38,162 nt of DNA, from IMG/VR virus record IMGVR_UViG_3300046648_000140, positions 1 through 38,162 of that record; one strand, given 5' to 3'. Position numbers and translations under genes: made by a program. A model generated the notes under the pieces. It ran no database searches. It was not told where the DNA came from and saw nothing but the letters and a program-made list of their open reading frames with translations. Shown here in pieces: positions 13,857 through 21,391 of the stretch. Positions within the stretch are counted from its first letter, which is position 1, and the number at the start of each line of letters is the position of its first letter. Origin of the DNA: a virus.

Positions 13857-15901
13857 GTTTGGCTCATTTGGGATTTGGCGCGGCGTGCGATTTGCCGCTG
13901 GGAGGCGCGAAACGAATTCGCATCGGGGGTGGTGATGTTGAAAACTTGCGTACTGCGGCCACCCGTTACGCCTTGCGGTTTGATACTCCCGCTATTGCCG
14001 GGAATGAGGAACTGACGCCCGTTCGCCATGAACATTTCAGGCGCGTCGTTCTCGCCGACCTCGTATAACTTCCCGGCTTCGACGGGACCGCCGACAGCTT
14101 TGCCGCCACCGAAACCGAAGAACGTCGACGCAGCTTTTAACCCGGCAGAAAGGAATCCCCCGGTGCGTTCGCCGTCGGCACCGACCTTGCCTAATGCGTC
14201 CTGCATTAGTTGCGCGGCTGCGGCCTCGGCGACCATGCGTTGCAGTACCTTCCCGAAGTTCGCGGCCATCCCGTCGACGCCATCCGCGAACGGATCAAAC
14301 AAGAAGTTCGCGAACGCGTCTTGTGCGTTCCGTGCGGCCTCGTCGGCGAATACGCTCATTACGTCTTTTGTTTCGGTTAGCTTGTCCTGCGCCTTCGACA
14401 ATCCTTTATCGAGCCCGTCCATCACGTTGTCGTATTGGGTCTGGTTTATGTCGCCCGCGTTTAGCGATTTGCGCAGTGTTTCGACCTTTGTTTGATACTC
14501 GTCTAAAAGCTTCTGCCCATCGGTAAAGGTCGACTCTTGCACGGCGTTGAACGCGGTAACGCGCTCGGTATGATCCTTGATTGCTTTCTGGCTTTTGTCG
14601 TAAGCATCGACGACGGCAAGCGCGGCCGCAGCGCTCTTTAGTTGGCTCTCGTTCGCGCCGTCTTGGGCGAGTTTGTACAAGGCCGTTTGCGTGGTAGTCA
14701 TACCCACGGTTGCGGCTTGCTCTTGCAGAGCAACGACTTGTTTGTCTATCGCCGCCACTGCTTTTGCCGTCGCTTTTGCCGCCGCCGCTGCGGCGGCGGC
14801 GGCCTCGGCGTTCTGGCGTTCAAGCCGTTTAAGCTCCTTTGCATACTCGCGCGCAACCGCCGCCGCTTCTTGGGCTTTCTTGGCATAGGTGCCGTCGAAA
14901 AGTTTCTCGATGCGTTCCGCGCCTTTGGCCTCGGCCGCGTCGATATCGGCTTTCATTGCCTTAAGCGTTTCCCCGGCGATTGCAAAATCACCGCTCGCCG
15001 CTTGCACCGCCGCCGCCGCAAACCCGGCGAGACTGATAGCCCCGGCTTGCAACTCAGTGCCGAGCGCCAGCGCAATAGCAGTAACAGCCTTGAGGATGGT
15101 GCCGAGGCCCGAGCCACTATCGGCGGCGGTGTCCGAGTTATCCGCGAGGTCGAGCATTAGCCCGCCAATGTCGTTAAGCGCAGGGAGCAAGCCGGTGGCA
15201 ATGTTGTTCGCCATGCCGCGACTTGCCCCGGACAGAACAGTCAGGTTGTCATTGAACGTATCGGCGGCGGCGGCGGCCTCGGCGCTCATCACGAGGCCGA
15301 GGCGTTGTGCTTGCGTCATCAGATCGGTGATGCCTTGCTTCCCGCTATTCAGTAACGGGATAAGTTTTGCACCCGACTTGCCAAACAGGTCTTGTGCTAA
15401 TGCGGTCTTGTTCGCGCCGTCGGCGTACCCTTGGAATTTGTCGGCCACTTCCAGTAGCAAACCGTCAGCGGTTTTTAGATTGCCGTTCGCGTCTCGGACC
15501 GATACGCCGATATCGGCAAAGGCCGCAGCTTGTTTCTTACCGCCCGCTGCGGCTTGGCTGATTGTTTTGTTGAACTTAGTCAGAGCGCCGGTTAGCCCTT
15601 CCTGTTCGACCCCCGCCGTCGACGCGGCAAAGCTCAACCCTTGATAGGCCTCAATGCTGATACCGATTGTCTGCGCCGTTTCCGCCGCCGCGTCGGCCGC
15701 GTCGATAGACTCCTTAATCCATCCTGCGAATGCGCCAGTAGCAAAGGTCGCAATAGCACCGCCGATCAGCTTACCGATTCGGGCATATCGCTTTCGCTGG
15801 TCCTCGGCGAACTTCGCCGAGAGACGGTTCGCCTTTCCTAAATCGGATTCGAGCCGCGCCAAATTCGCGGCGATATCAATCGTCAGCGTGCCGAGCGACA
15901 T
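13853..15901 (-). CDS. Tail tape measure protein
   Basis: This is a 682-aa tape measure protein. It begins MSLGTLTIDIAANLARLESD, has a hydrophobic segment (LIGGAIATFATGAFAGWI, about residues 45-62) and is followed by a long alanine-rich helical body. A predicted coiled coil of stacked Glu/Ala/Lys residues lies near 340-400 (EYAKELKRLERQNAEAAAA). A glycine-rich region near the C-terminus (FFGFGGGKAVGGPVEAGK) follows. By the usual 0.15 nm per residue, the tail would be about 100 nm. It is encoded just after the tail chaperone frameshift pair, the canonical place. Confidence 0.92.
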   Translation of the reverse strand: MSLGTLTIDIAANLARLESDLGKANRLSAKFAEDQRKRYARIGKLIGGAIATFATGAFAGWIKESIDAADAAAETAQTIGISIEAYQGLSFAASTAGVEQEGLTGALTKFNKTISQAAAGGKKQAAAFADIGVSVRDANGNLKTADGLLLEVADKFQGYADGANKTALAQDLFGKSGAKLIPLLNSGKQGITDLMTQAQRLGLVMSAEAAAAADTFNDNLTVLSGASRGMANNIATGLLPALNDIGGLMLDLADNSDTAADSGSGLGTILKAVTAIALALGTELQAGAISLAGFAAAAVQAASGDFAIAGETLKAMKADIDAAEAKGAERIEKLFDGTYAKKAQEAAAVAREYAKELKRLERQNAEAAAAAAAAAKATAKAVAAIDKQVVALQEQAATVGMTTTQTALYKLAQDGANESQLKSAAAALAVVDAYDKSQKAIKDHTERVTAFNAVQESTFTDGQKLLDEYQTKVETLRKSLNAGDINQTQYDNVMDGLDKGLSKAQDKLTETKDVMSVFADEAARNAQDAFANFLFDPFADGVDGMAANFGKVLQRMVAEAAAAQLMQDALGKVGADGERTGGFLSAGLKAASTFFGFGGGKAVGGPVEAGKLYEVGENDAPEMFMANGRQFLIPGNSGSIKPQGVTGGRSTQVFNITTPDANSFRASQRQIARRAKSQMSQT

Positions 15902-15913
15902 AGTGAAACCTCG

Positions 15914-16494
15914 TTAGAAAAGGGAATCGATAGCAGCCGAATGCTCGGCCGGGTCGTCGTATTCAAGGGGGGGAAGGGTGTCGGTTTGAATCTCGTATTC
16001 GACTTGATAGAAGGCCATCCAGTCGACGAGTTGCGGGCTAGTCATTTGCCGCTCCAGAGCGTCAACATTCCAGACGCCCAAATCTCGGGCGAGCTTGAAA
16101 AGAAAGTAACGCTCGGGGCGGCCCCTTAGTTTTTTGCGGTGTCCTCGGTCGCCTTAACAAAGAACCGATTTAGGAGAAGAACCGCGTCAGAAATGACGCC
16201 GATTGGTCCGTCTGATTTCCGCGCCAGCTCGGTGATATCGTCCGCGCTGAATAGCGGTACGCCGTCCGCGTCGGTAATCGAGAGCGCGACTAGGCGCAGC
16301 TTGATATCAAGCTGCGCGCTAATCGTATCGCCCCCTTCCTTTTGTACGTTCCCGAGGCGAGCCCACTCGCCGAGTACGCTGCTCCGGTCGCGAACAGATA
16401 GGGCGGTGATAGTTACATCGCCACCCCACTCCTCGACGTGGATAACCTCTTGGGCTCGGTCCTTTGCGTTTAGGATTTGCTCACGATTAAGCAC
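15914..16494 (-). CDS. Tail assembly chaperone GT, made by -1 frameshift
   Basis: This is the long product of a programmed -1 frameshift, about 193 aa. Translation starts at 16494, runs to the slippery heptamer A-AAA-AAC (minus strand, 16129-16135) and slips back one base. It then continues in the other frame to TAA at 15914-15916, so base 16129 is read twice. The 71-residue extension starts LRGRPERYFLFKLARDLGVW and contains MTSPQLVDWMAFYQVEYE, a typical T-domain motif. In lambda-like phages G coats the tape measure and GT recruits tail tube subunits. The frame, heptamer and domain are seen; efficiency is unknown. Confidence 0.85.
16126..16494 (-). CDS. Tail assembly chaperone G (unshifted product)
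   Basis: This 122-aa protein starts MLNREQILNAKDRAQEVIHV and shows the LRLVALSITDADGVPLFS and LLLNRFFV pattern common in tail assembly chaperones. It ends at TAA 16126-16128, immediately after the slippery heptamer, so termination competes with slippage. It overlaps the tail tube gene by 8 bases. It should be the major product, with the GT fusion a minor one. Confidence 0.9.
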   Translation of the reverse strand: MLNREQILNAKDRAQEVIHVEEWGGDVTITALSVRDRSSVLGEWARLGNVQKEGGDTISAQLDIKLRLVALSITDADGVPLFSADDITELARKSDGPIGVISDAVLLLNRFFVKATEDTAKN

Positions 16495-17146
16495 TCAGCA
16501 CCTCATAAACTTCGCCGGTAATAGTTACCGCCAGCGTGCCGGCGTTGGTCCCATCGACCGCGCCTGCGTCGCTCAACGAACGCACGAAACCTTCAAAGAT
16601 TTTGATGTAGCCGTTTTGCTTAACGAGCTTGAACCAACGCGGCAATGCTTCGCGCTTGGCGAGCTTGGCCTCAATCTGGAATGCGTCGTCCTCGACATAG
16701 TGAAGGTCCGCCGACATACCACCGAAGTCTTGCAGGCCCAACGATTTTTCCTTGGCGGTCGAGCAGAGGGTCGTGGTATCGATCTCGCTCGCCTGCCCGT
16801 CAAAACCCGAATACGACTTGTGCTGACAAGTCTCGAAGAACTGGAGCGCCGCTGCGGTCCCTGCGCTGCCGTAAGTCGTGAAGCTAGTCGAGTCGATATT
16901 CGCGAGGACTACGGTTGTGGCGGTCGTCGATTCGACGATGCCCTCAAGGCCGTTAATCTCGGTCATCCCGACGACGGCGGCGATACGAATCACGCTGCCC
17001 TTTACAAAGGTATGCGAGGCGAACGTCACCACGGCTTTTGTCGCCTTGGAAATGCCGGTAATCACGGTGGTCGTGAGGGTCGCGGCAGCGTTCTCGATAT
17101 AGAAGTGGGTGCCCTGCGAGGACACGGCGCGGCTTTTAGATGGCAT
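16487..17146 (-). CDS. Major tail tube protein
   Basis: This 219-aa tail tube protein lies in the standard place between the connectors and the chaperones. It has an N-terminal beta region with an FCCH/Ig-like insertion (TTTVITGISKATKAVVTFAS, HTFVKGSVIRIAAVVGMTEI), then DTTTLCSTAKEKSLGLQDFG and a C-terminal tube strand pattern ending VTITGEVYEVLSA. It polymerises in hexameric rings round the tape measure. The leader holds a GGAG ribosome site and, further upstream, an 11-base G/C homopolymer. Confidence 0.88.
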   Translation of the reverse strand: MPSKSRAVSSQGTHFYIENAAATLTTTVITGISKATKAVVTFASHTFVKGSVIRIAAVVGMTEINGLEGIVESTTATTVVLANIDSTSFTTYGSAGTAAALQFFETCQHKSYSGFDGQASEIDTTTLCSTAKEKSLGLQDFGGMSADLHYVEDDAFQIEAKLAKREALPRWFKLVKQNGYIKIFEGFVRSLSDAGAVDGTNAGTLAVTITGEVYEVLSA

Positions 17147-17172
17147 GGGAATTACTCCGAGCTAATGGGGGT

Positions 17173-17183
17173 GGGGGGGGGGG
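17173..17183. repeat. Homopolymer of 11 G (plus strand)
   Basis: Eleven consecutive G residues on the plus strand follow GGGGGT. They lie in the divergent gap between the tail tube gene and the moron. Such a run is prone to slippage, so it may vary in length between virions, or be an assembly-length uncertainty. Confidence 0.7.
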
Positions 17184-17236
17184 TCGTGTGGCTTGCGGGG
17201 GATTCGTCGGCGGGTAAACCGCTTGATTACTTTTGT

Positions 17237-17244
17237 TATATAAT
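17237..17244 (+). promoter_or_regulatory. Moron promoter (-10 region)
   Basis: The sequence TGT-TATATAAT contains a perfect TATAAT (17239-17244). Alternatively it gives an extended -10 (TG at 17234-17235, then TATATA). No good -35 is visible at the right distance. It faces the moron genes. Two small hairpins follow in the leader (17245-17263 and 17269-17283). Confidence 0.6.
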
Positions 17245-17277
17245 TCGGGGTCGTCGCCCCCGAGTCCGTGGGCGAGT

Positions 17278-17291
17278 TGCCCAGGGGACAG
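17278..17291 (+). repeat. Dispersed repeat CCAGGGGACAG (one of five copies)
   Basis: TGCCCAGGGGACAG is found here and on the minus strand at 29828-29841 and 35186-35199. The inner 11-mer CCAGGGGACAG is also at 7662-7672 and 26630-26640 on the plus strand. A 10-mer version lies at 36934-36943 on the minus strand. This copy is the spacer and Shine-Dalgarno region of the moron gene. The others are inside coding sequences. The role is unknown. Confidence 0.7.
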
Positions 17292-17296
17292 AACAA

Positions 17297-17665
17297 ATGA
17301 AAACCGAGAAGCGACCCCGCGTCGTAATCGACTTAACCGATGAGCAAGTCGACGCGATGGGTTATGACGTAACGCGACGCCTTGCGGATGGGTCGTGGTT
17401 AGCGGTATCGAAAATGACGTTCGGGAAAGGCCGGCTGTTTTTTAATCTCGACTGGCACGGGTTTGAGGCGTGCTATTGCTATAAGACTTTTTCCGAGGCC
17501 GTCGACGCCTTGCTCACCTTCGACCCGGAAAAGGACGAGGAACCGCAGGGGTGGTTTAAAGACCCGAGGAACAATCGAATTCGACCCGACGGTGACGCGT
17601 CGAGGGAAACCATCGGCTACCCGCCACCAGACGACAACGACAAACCGAAAGGGAAAACCAAATGA
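17297..17665 (+). CDS. Moron protein 1, unknown function (122 aa)
   Basis: The family is not recognised. It starts MKTEKRPRVVIDLTDEQVDA at ATG 17297, with AGGGG upstream. The frame is open further upstream but only as a shadow of the tail tube gene. The first 75 residues look like a small alpha/beta domain, with aromatic-rich LFFNLDWHGFEACYCYKTF. The C-terminal third is proline- and charge-rich and probably disordered. It is on the strand opposite to all neighbouring late genes and has its own promoter, the hallmark of a moron expressed from the prophage. It is coupled to the next gene by ATGA. Confidence 0.72.
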   Translation: MKTEKRPRVVIDLTDEQVDAMGYDVTRRLADGSWLAVSKMTFGKGRLFFNLDWHGFEACYCYKTFSEAVDALLTFDPEKDEEPQGWFKDPRNNRIRPDGDASRETIGYPPPDDNDKPKGKTK

Positions 17666-18105
17666 ATATGCGCGAAAAAATAACCGGCGATATTGCTCGG
17701 GTAGGATTCTCGACTATCGGAGTCGGCGACCCTAACGGCAACTTTGCCTACACCGTTGGGTTTACCGAACTCGGCCACCCGGAAATCCTTGTGTGTGGAT
17801 TACGCCTCGACAATTGCCACGGCCTCATGTGGGAGATTTTTCACAAGGTCAAGGCCGGGGAAAAGTTTGTCGCCGGGCAAGTCGCTACGGATATCGGCAA
17901 TTTGCCGGTAGCCTTTCGTTACCTTCCCGATATAGCCGCGAACGACTTTTGCTGTCAGGCGTTGTTCCATTACGAGGGCTCGGCGAAAACCCCGACGTTC
18001 CTACAAATGGTTATCCCCGATAACAACGGGCTGCTGCCTTGGCAGGAAGGTTACGACCACGAATTTATGCGGGCTCAACGTCACTTGTGGGTCGACCTGA
18101 ACTAA
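17662..18105 (+). CDS. DUF4262 protein in the tail moron
   Basis: This 147-aa protein belongs to DUF4262. The conserved block is NFAYTVGFTELGHPEILVCG (about residues 28-47), followed by VAFRYLPDIAANDFCCQALFHY. No enzymatic activity is established for the family. It is probably cytoplasmic: no signal peptide or membrane segment is seen. It is transcribed with the 17297 gene against the structural genes and converges on the DUF3168 gene, leaving two bases between stops and no visible terminator. Prophage morons in Pseudomonas often alter host physiology or exclude other phages; that role here is only inferred. Confidence 0.8.
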   Translation: MNMREKITGDIARVGFSTIGVGDPNGNFAYTVGFTELGHPEILVCGLRLDNCHGLMWEIFHKVKAGEKFVAGQVATDIGNLPVAFRYLPDIAANDFCCQALFHYEGSAKTPTFLQMVIPDNNGLLPWQEGYDHEFMRAQRHLWVDLN

Positions 18106-18107
18106 CG

Positions 18108-18476
18108 CTAAGCCGTTACCTGCCAGACCGAATAGTCGAGGACGACGTAATGCAATTTTACCTCGCCGTCGTAAAGGTCTTGGTCCGCAATGAATACGAC
18201 ATTGAATAGCGCGCTTGCCTCCAATGCAGCTTGGACGGCGAGCGCGATTTGTTTCGCTTGTCCGTAGTTCGGCGACCAGCAATCGAGCTGGATTCGTGCG
18301 TGGCGCATCAAGCCCGAATCCGTCATCGAGGGGATACGCTCCCCGGTGATAAGCGAGTAAGTCACATACGGGCGTAGCTCTCCCTCGGGGAGCATTCCCG
18401 CAGCAACCCGAGTACCCACCAAGGCGGTTACGGCAGAGGCTGCAAGTAGCACCGTCTGAACGTCTGATTCGATCAT
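18108..18476 (-). CDS. DUF3168 tail completion protein
   Basis: This 122-aa protein is of the DUF3168 family. It starts MIESDVQTVLLAASAVTALV, and the conserved RPYVTYSLITGERIPS and HARIQLDCWSPNYGQAKQIA are visible. In HK97-like phages this family lies between the gp10-like protein and the tail tube and is thought to be the tail terminator at the head-tail joint. It overlaps the upstream gene by 4 bases. Apart from the moron, it is the last gene of the connector block. Confidence 0.85.
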   Translation of the reverse strand: MIESDVQTVLLAASAVTALVGTRVAAGMLPEGELRPYVTYSLITGERIPSMTDSGLMRHARIQLDCWSPNYGQAKQIALAVQAALEASALFNVVFIADQDLYDGEVKLHYVVLDYSVWQVTA

Positions 18477-18979
18477 GCTACTTTGCTCCCGAGTTCTCTC
18501 GCTAGCTTCTCCGCTTCGCGCACTATCCGCTTCTTGCAGTACTCCTCAAACTTGCGGAGCGCCTCGAATTTTTTCGCCTCGAACGCCGGTCGCAGGAACG
18601 GGGTTTTTGTAAGCTTCGCCGTGCCGAACTCAAGGAACAACCAGTAAAACGGATCGTCGGGATTATGGGCGCCTTTCTTGCGTACCGCCCCACCTTTAAA
18701 CTCTTTGATCTTTTTCGCGCTCAACCCCGCTACGGTTAGATAAACCCCGAACTTGTCACGCTTTGAACGCCTTACGGTAATAGCCTTTTTCACGGTGCCG
18801 GGCTTCCGGTACTTGCTCGGTGCCTTGAGGATTGGCACCCGCGACTGCGCATCCTTGCGGATTACTTGAGCGCTTGCACGCAACGCAGCGCGTACTACCT
18901 TATCGCCTAAACGGGCTGGCAATCGGGCGAGGGTTTTTTCGAGTTCCTTTAGGCCTAGCACTTGGATTTCATCGGCCAT
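18473..18979 (-). CDS. HK97 gp10-like head-tail protein
   Basis: This 168-aa protein of the HK97-gp10 family has GLKELEKTLARLPARLGDKV at the N-terminus, a basic middle and FYWLFLEFGTAKLTKTPFLRPAFE (about residues 110-133), the family signature. It is thought to act in tail or connector assembly. It is unusually lysine- and arginine-rich. It overlaps both neighbours by 4-11 bases, so it is part of one coupled connector operon. Confidence 0.9.
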   Translation of the reverse strand: MADEIQVLGLKELEKTLARLPARLGDKVVRAALRASAQVIRKDAQSRVPILKAPSKYRKPGTVKKAITVRRSKRDKFGVYLTVAGLSAKKIKEFKGGAVRKKGAHNPDDPFYWLFLEFGTAKLTKTPFLRPAFEAKKFEALRKFEEYCKKRIVREAEKLARELGSKVA

Positions 18980-19298
18980 CGGTTAGCCCCTCGTTCGCCA
19001 AGATTTCCAGCGACGCGCCTATCTCACGCGGGTTGATTACCGACTGGATATCAAACGGGCGACCGTCGTAAACGATACGCTGCGACGCCTCAAGCCCGGC
19101 CAGATATCGGCAGCGGATTCGGTGCGTCACTTCGGCTTGTACTTGTTGGGCGGTCAAAAGCTCGCGCCCACTAATCGGCTCGACGGAAGCCCACAGGGTA
19201 GCGACAACATCCCACCCTTCGAGCGGCTGGCCGAACGCGTCGCGGCCGGTCTTGCGCGCCTCGAAAGTTACGCGGTGACGTAGCGGGCCGAGTCTCAT
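18969..19298 (-). CDS. Head closure protein (SPP1 gp16-like)
   Basis: This 109-aa head-tail joining protein starts MRLGPLRHRVTFEARKTGRD, with VVATLWASVEPISGRELLTA in the middle and RYLAGLEASQRIVYDGRPFD near the end. All are typical of the phage head-tail joining (Phage_H_T_join) family. It closes the head below the adaptor ring. It overlaps the adaptor gene by 4 bases. Confidence 0.9.
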   Translation of the reverse strand: MRLGPLRHRVTFEARKTGRDAFGQPLEGWDVVATLWASVEPISGRELLTAQQVQAEVTHRIRCRYLAGLEASQRIVYDGRPFDIQSVINPREIGASLEILANEGLTDGR

Positions 19299-19870
19299 GC
19301 AACCCCCGGAACTACAAAGGGAGCGAGCAACGAATCGACGCTAAGCGGTACGCTCGAAACAATCGTACCGACCACGACCGGCTCCCGGTTCTGGTCCCAG
19401 TGCGCAACGAGTAGCATCATGGCGGATGCCAGGTCAGAAGGAACGGCAGTAGCGTTGCCGTAACCCGCTGTGAACTTGATACGGACGGCCATCGGCTGCG
19501 TCCGGGTAATCGGCCACTGCTTGTTGTAGGCGCGGTGGATCATGCCAATCATGCCGTTTTTGTCGACGAGATATTCAGTCGTCGCCAGAACAACGGTCGC
19601 CCCGGTCGAATCGATGTAGGTTATTTCCTCAACCGATTGAAGCGGGGGCAGAGGAAGCGAAATCGAACCGGCCGGGAACGCGTCGAGAGTCAGCGCCCAG
19701 CTCTGCGTTACGAACGCTCGCCGGGTGATGCTCTCGGCGTGCTTGGTCGCGGAAGCGATCAACCGCGTCACCCCGGCGTCGTCGGATGCGTCGTCAATAC
19801 GCAGACGCGTTTTGACTTCGGCCAACGTGACAGGCTCGGTCGCCGGAGCAGAGAGCAATTCTAGGCGCAT
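19295..19870 (-). CDS. Head-tail adaptor (HK97 gp6-like)
   Basis: This 191-aa connector has VTLAEVKTRLRIDDASDDAG at the N-terminus, then HAESITRRAFVTQSWALTLD and PLPPLQSVEEITYIDSTGAT. That is the usual pattern of the gp6/YqbG-type adaptor family, which forms a ring under the portal. It lies two bases downstream of a small protein gene that follows the capsid gene, and is coupled to the head closure gene. Confidence 0.9.
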   Translation of the reverse strand: MRLELLSAPATEPVTLAEVKTRLRIDDASDDAGVTRLIASATKHAESITRRAFVTQSWALTLDAFPAGSISLPLPPLQSVEEITYIDSTGATVVLATTEYLVDKNGMIGMIHRAYNKQWPITRTQPMAVRIKFTAGYGNATAVPSDLASAMMLLVAHWDQNREPVVVGTIVSSVPLSVDSLLAPFVVPGVA

Positions 19871-19872
19871 GA

Positions 19873-20055
19873 TTAGGCCTCGTTAATTTGTAGCGCGTAG
19901 GCCACAGCGGCCTTGTCGTCGTCGACCCAGCCAAGGGCTTTTAGAACGGCAACCGTTACCGCCGAAAACTCGGCGACTTGGTTCGGTTTGTAGTCGACTT
20001 GTTCCAGAGAAAAGGCAACAAGACAACGTGTAGAAATCAATTTAGTTACGGCCAT
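19873..20055 (-). CDS. Small capsid-adjacent protein (60 aa)
   Basis: This short protein has YKPNQVAEFSAVTVAVLKAL and VDDDKAAVAYAL. From memory, similar small proteins occur between capsid and adaptor genes in other phages, usually annotated as hypothetical. Function is unknown; the place suggests a minor head or connector part, or a decoration. It begins after the terminator that follows the capsid gene, so some transcription must pass that terminator. Confidence 0.75.
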   Translation of the reverse strand: MAVTKLISTRCLVAFSLEQVDYKPNQVAEFSAVTVAVLKALGWVDDDKAAVAYALQINEA

Positions 20056-20076
20056 TTTTCCACCCTTCCGCTAACG

Positions 20077-20105
20077 AAAAAGTGGGGCGACCCGAAGGCC
20101 GCCCC
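20077..20105 (-). terminator. Terminator after the capsid gene
   Basis: On the minus strand there is a 9-bp stem (one G-U pair) with a UUCG tetraloop, GGGGCGGCC and GGTCGCCCC (20084-20105). It is followed by AC and TTTTT (20077-20081). It is a strong-looking intrinsic terminator only 10 bases after the capsid stop, within an operon that must continue. Confidence 0.85.
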
Positions 20106-20114
20106 GGTTGTTCC

Positions 20115-21326
20115 TTAGGTCGCGGAATGCGCGTAATACTTCACGGCCGCAGTATCAACGAGGTTGCCACCCGAACGGATGAACGCGAGGAAACCGACCT
20201 GCCCTTTACTGGCGTAGGCGGAATCGTCGAAGCGCATCAAGGACACCGACATGGCGTCGCGGATGATGTACTTTTTCATGTCGCCGTAAATGATGGACTT
20301 GGCGTTCGCGGCCGGGGTCGCCATGTCGTTGTTGATTACGACCGACTTGCCGAGGAGCAAGTCTGGAGCGCCAGCGGTGATACCGGCCTCGTAACCCGGT
20401 GTCCAGATTGGACGGCCAGCGGTATCCTTCAGCTTACGCAGCAGGCCGCGAACGGTCTGGTTAAACATGAATTTGCATTCGCCGCCGAGCTGGTAAGCCT
20501 CGTTAACGGACTCCAGCAAATCGACCAGATCGTCATAGATGACGGTCAAGGTTTGGCCGGTGGTGCCGACCTTGCCGGACGACGCGCCAGTCACGATACC
20601 GCGAGGCTGCGCGGTCCCGGTCCCGGTAGTGAAGTGCTGGTTAGTAATACGGCCGATACGCTCGATGATGCGCGCACGCACGAACGCCTCAATGTCGACG
20701 CTCGAATCTTGCAGCAGCTCGATTGGAACGGCGATAACCTTGGAGCTGTATTTGTATACGTTCAGACCCACGGTGCCGAAACTCGGGTCGAGCGCCGCAG
20801 CCGCAGTGTTTTCCGCGAGCAGCTCGCCAACTTCGGCGGTGCCGTCGCTGGTTGGGTAGCTCAACGGATTACCCTGCGCGGTGGTCAGGAGTTGCGCCAC
20901 GCCGCGCATACCGCCGAAGTCCTTCAGGGAGTTGATCAGCTCGGAAGCTACCAACGCCGGAACGGTATAACCGCCCTCGCTCGGGGTGGTGGTCGACATG
21001 GTGTTGTAGAGCTTGGTCGCTTGCTCGGCGCTCAAACCCTTTTCACCGCGACGCATCCAAGTGTCGAAAATCTTGATGTCCGACAACAGGTCGTCGGTAT
21101 CGCGCTTGGCTTTCGGGTCACGGTGTTGAATGTGGTCCTCGGCGGCGAGGTCGAGCAGCTTTTGCTCGCGCTCGATACGCTGATCGATTTCCACGATTTC
21201 GCCGGTCAGGCCGTCATACTTGGTCTGGTCCTCGGCGCTCCACTTCTTATCCTTGGAATCGTCCAACAGTTTGCGCGCTTCGATAGCCAGACCGTTACGG
21301 CGCTCGCGCTGTGCTTGGATAGTCAT
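20115..21326 (-). CDS. Major capsid protein, HK97 fold
   Basis: This is a 403-aa HK97-type capsid protein. The first 105 residues or so are charged and helical (RKLLDDSKDKKWSAEDQTKY, VEIDQRIEREQKLLD) and match the scaffolding delta domain removed in HK97. The mature part begins near TMSTTTPSEGGYTVPALVAS and includes FTTGTGTAQPRGIVTG and RSGGNLVDTAAVKYY, typical of the family. The upstream ClpP-like protease would trim it. The gene is bracketed by two intrinsic terminators. Confidence 0.95.
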   Translation of the reverse strand: MTIQAQRERRNGLAIEARKLLDDSKDKKWSAEDQTKYDGLTGEIVEIDQRIEREQKLLDLAAEDHIQHRDPKAKRDTDDLLSDIKIFDTWMRRGEKGLSAEQATKLYNTMSTTTPSEGGYTVPALVASELINSLKDFGGMRGVAQLLTTAQGNPLSYPTSDGTAEVGELLAENTAAAALDPSFGTVGLNVYKYSSKVIAVPIELLQDSSVDIEAFVRARIIERIGRITNQHFTTGTGTAQPRGIVTGASSGKVGTTGQTLTVIYDDLVDLLESVNEAYQLGGECKFMFNQTVRGLLRKLKDTAGRPIWTPGYEAGITAGAPDLLLGKSVVINNDMATPAANAKSIIYGDMKKYIIRDAMSVSLMRFDDSAYASKGQVGFLAFIRSGGNLVDTAAVKYYAHSAT

Positions 21327-21345
21327 TTCATTTTTCTCCGTGCAT

Positions 21346-21369
21346 AAAAAAACCCGCCGATGGCGGGTT
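21346..21369 (-). terminator. Terminator between protease and capsid genes
   Basis: On the minus strand there is an 8-bp stem, AACCCGCC-ATC-GGCGGGTT (21351-21369), followed by a further run of T (21345-21350 region). It lies between the protease stop and the capsid start. It could attenuate transcription, end a processed RNA or be passed by an antiterminated polymerase. Confidence 0.8.
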
Positions 21370-21391
21370 GGGATTCGCGATGGCGCGAGGC

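Noticed and set aside
14889-15644. Plus-strand frame (251 aa) over the tape measure
   Set aside because: Ala/Ser/Arg-rich mirror of an alanine-rich coding region; no ribosome site.
16139-17296. Long 5' extension of the first moron gene
   Set aside because: The extension is antisense to chaperone and tail tube genes; promoter and ribosome site place the start at 17297.
20082-21347. Long plus-strand frame (421 aa) over the capsid gene
   Set aside because: Antisense to a certain HK97 capsid gene and not protein-like; a GC-rich codon shadow.
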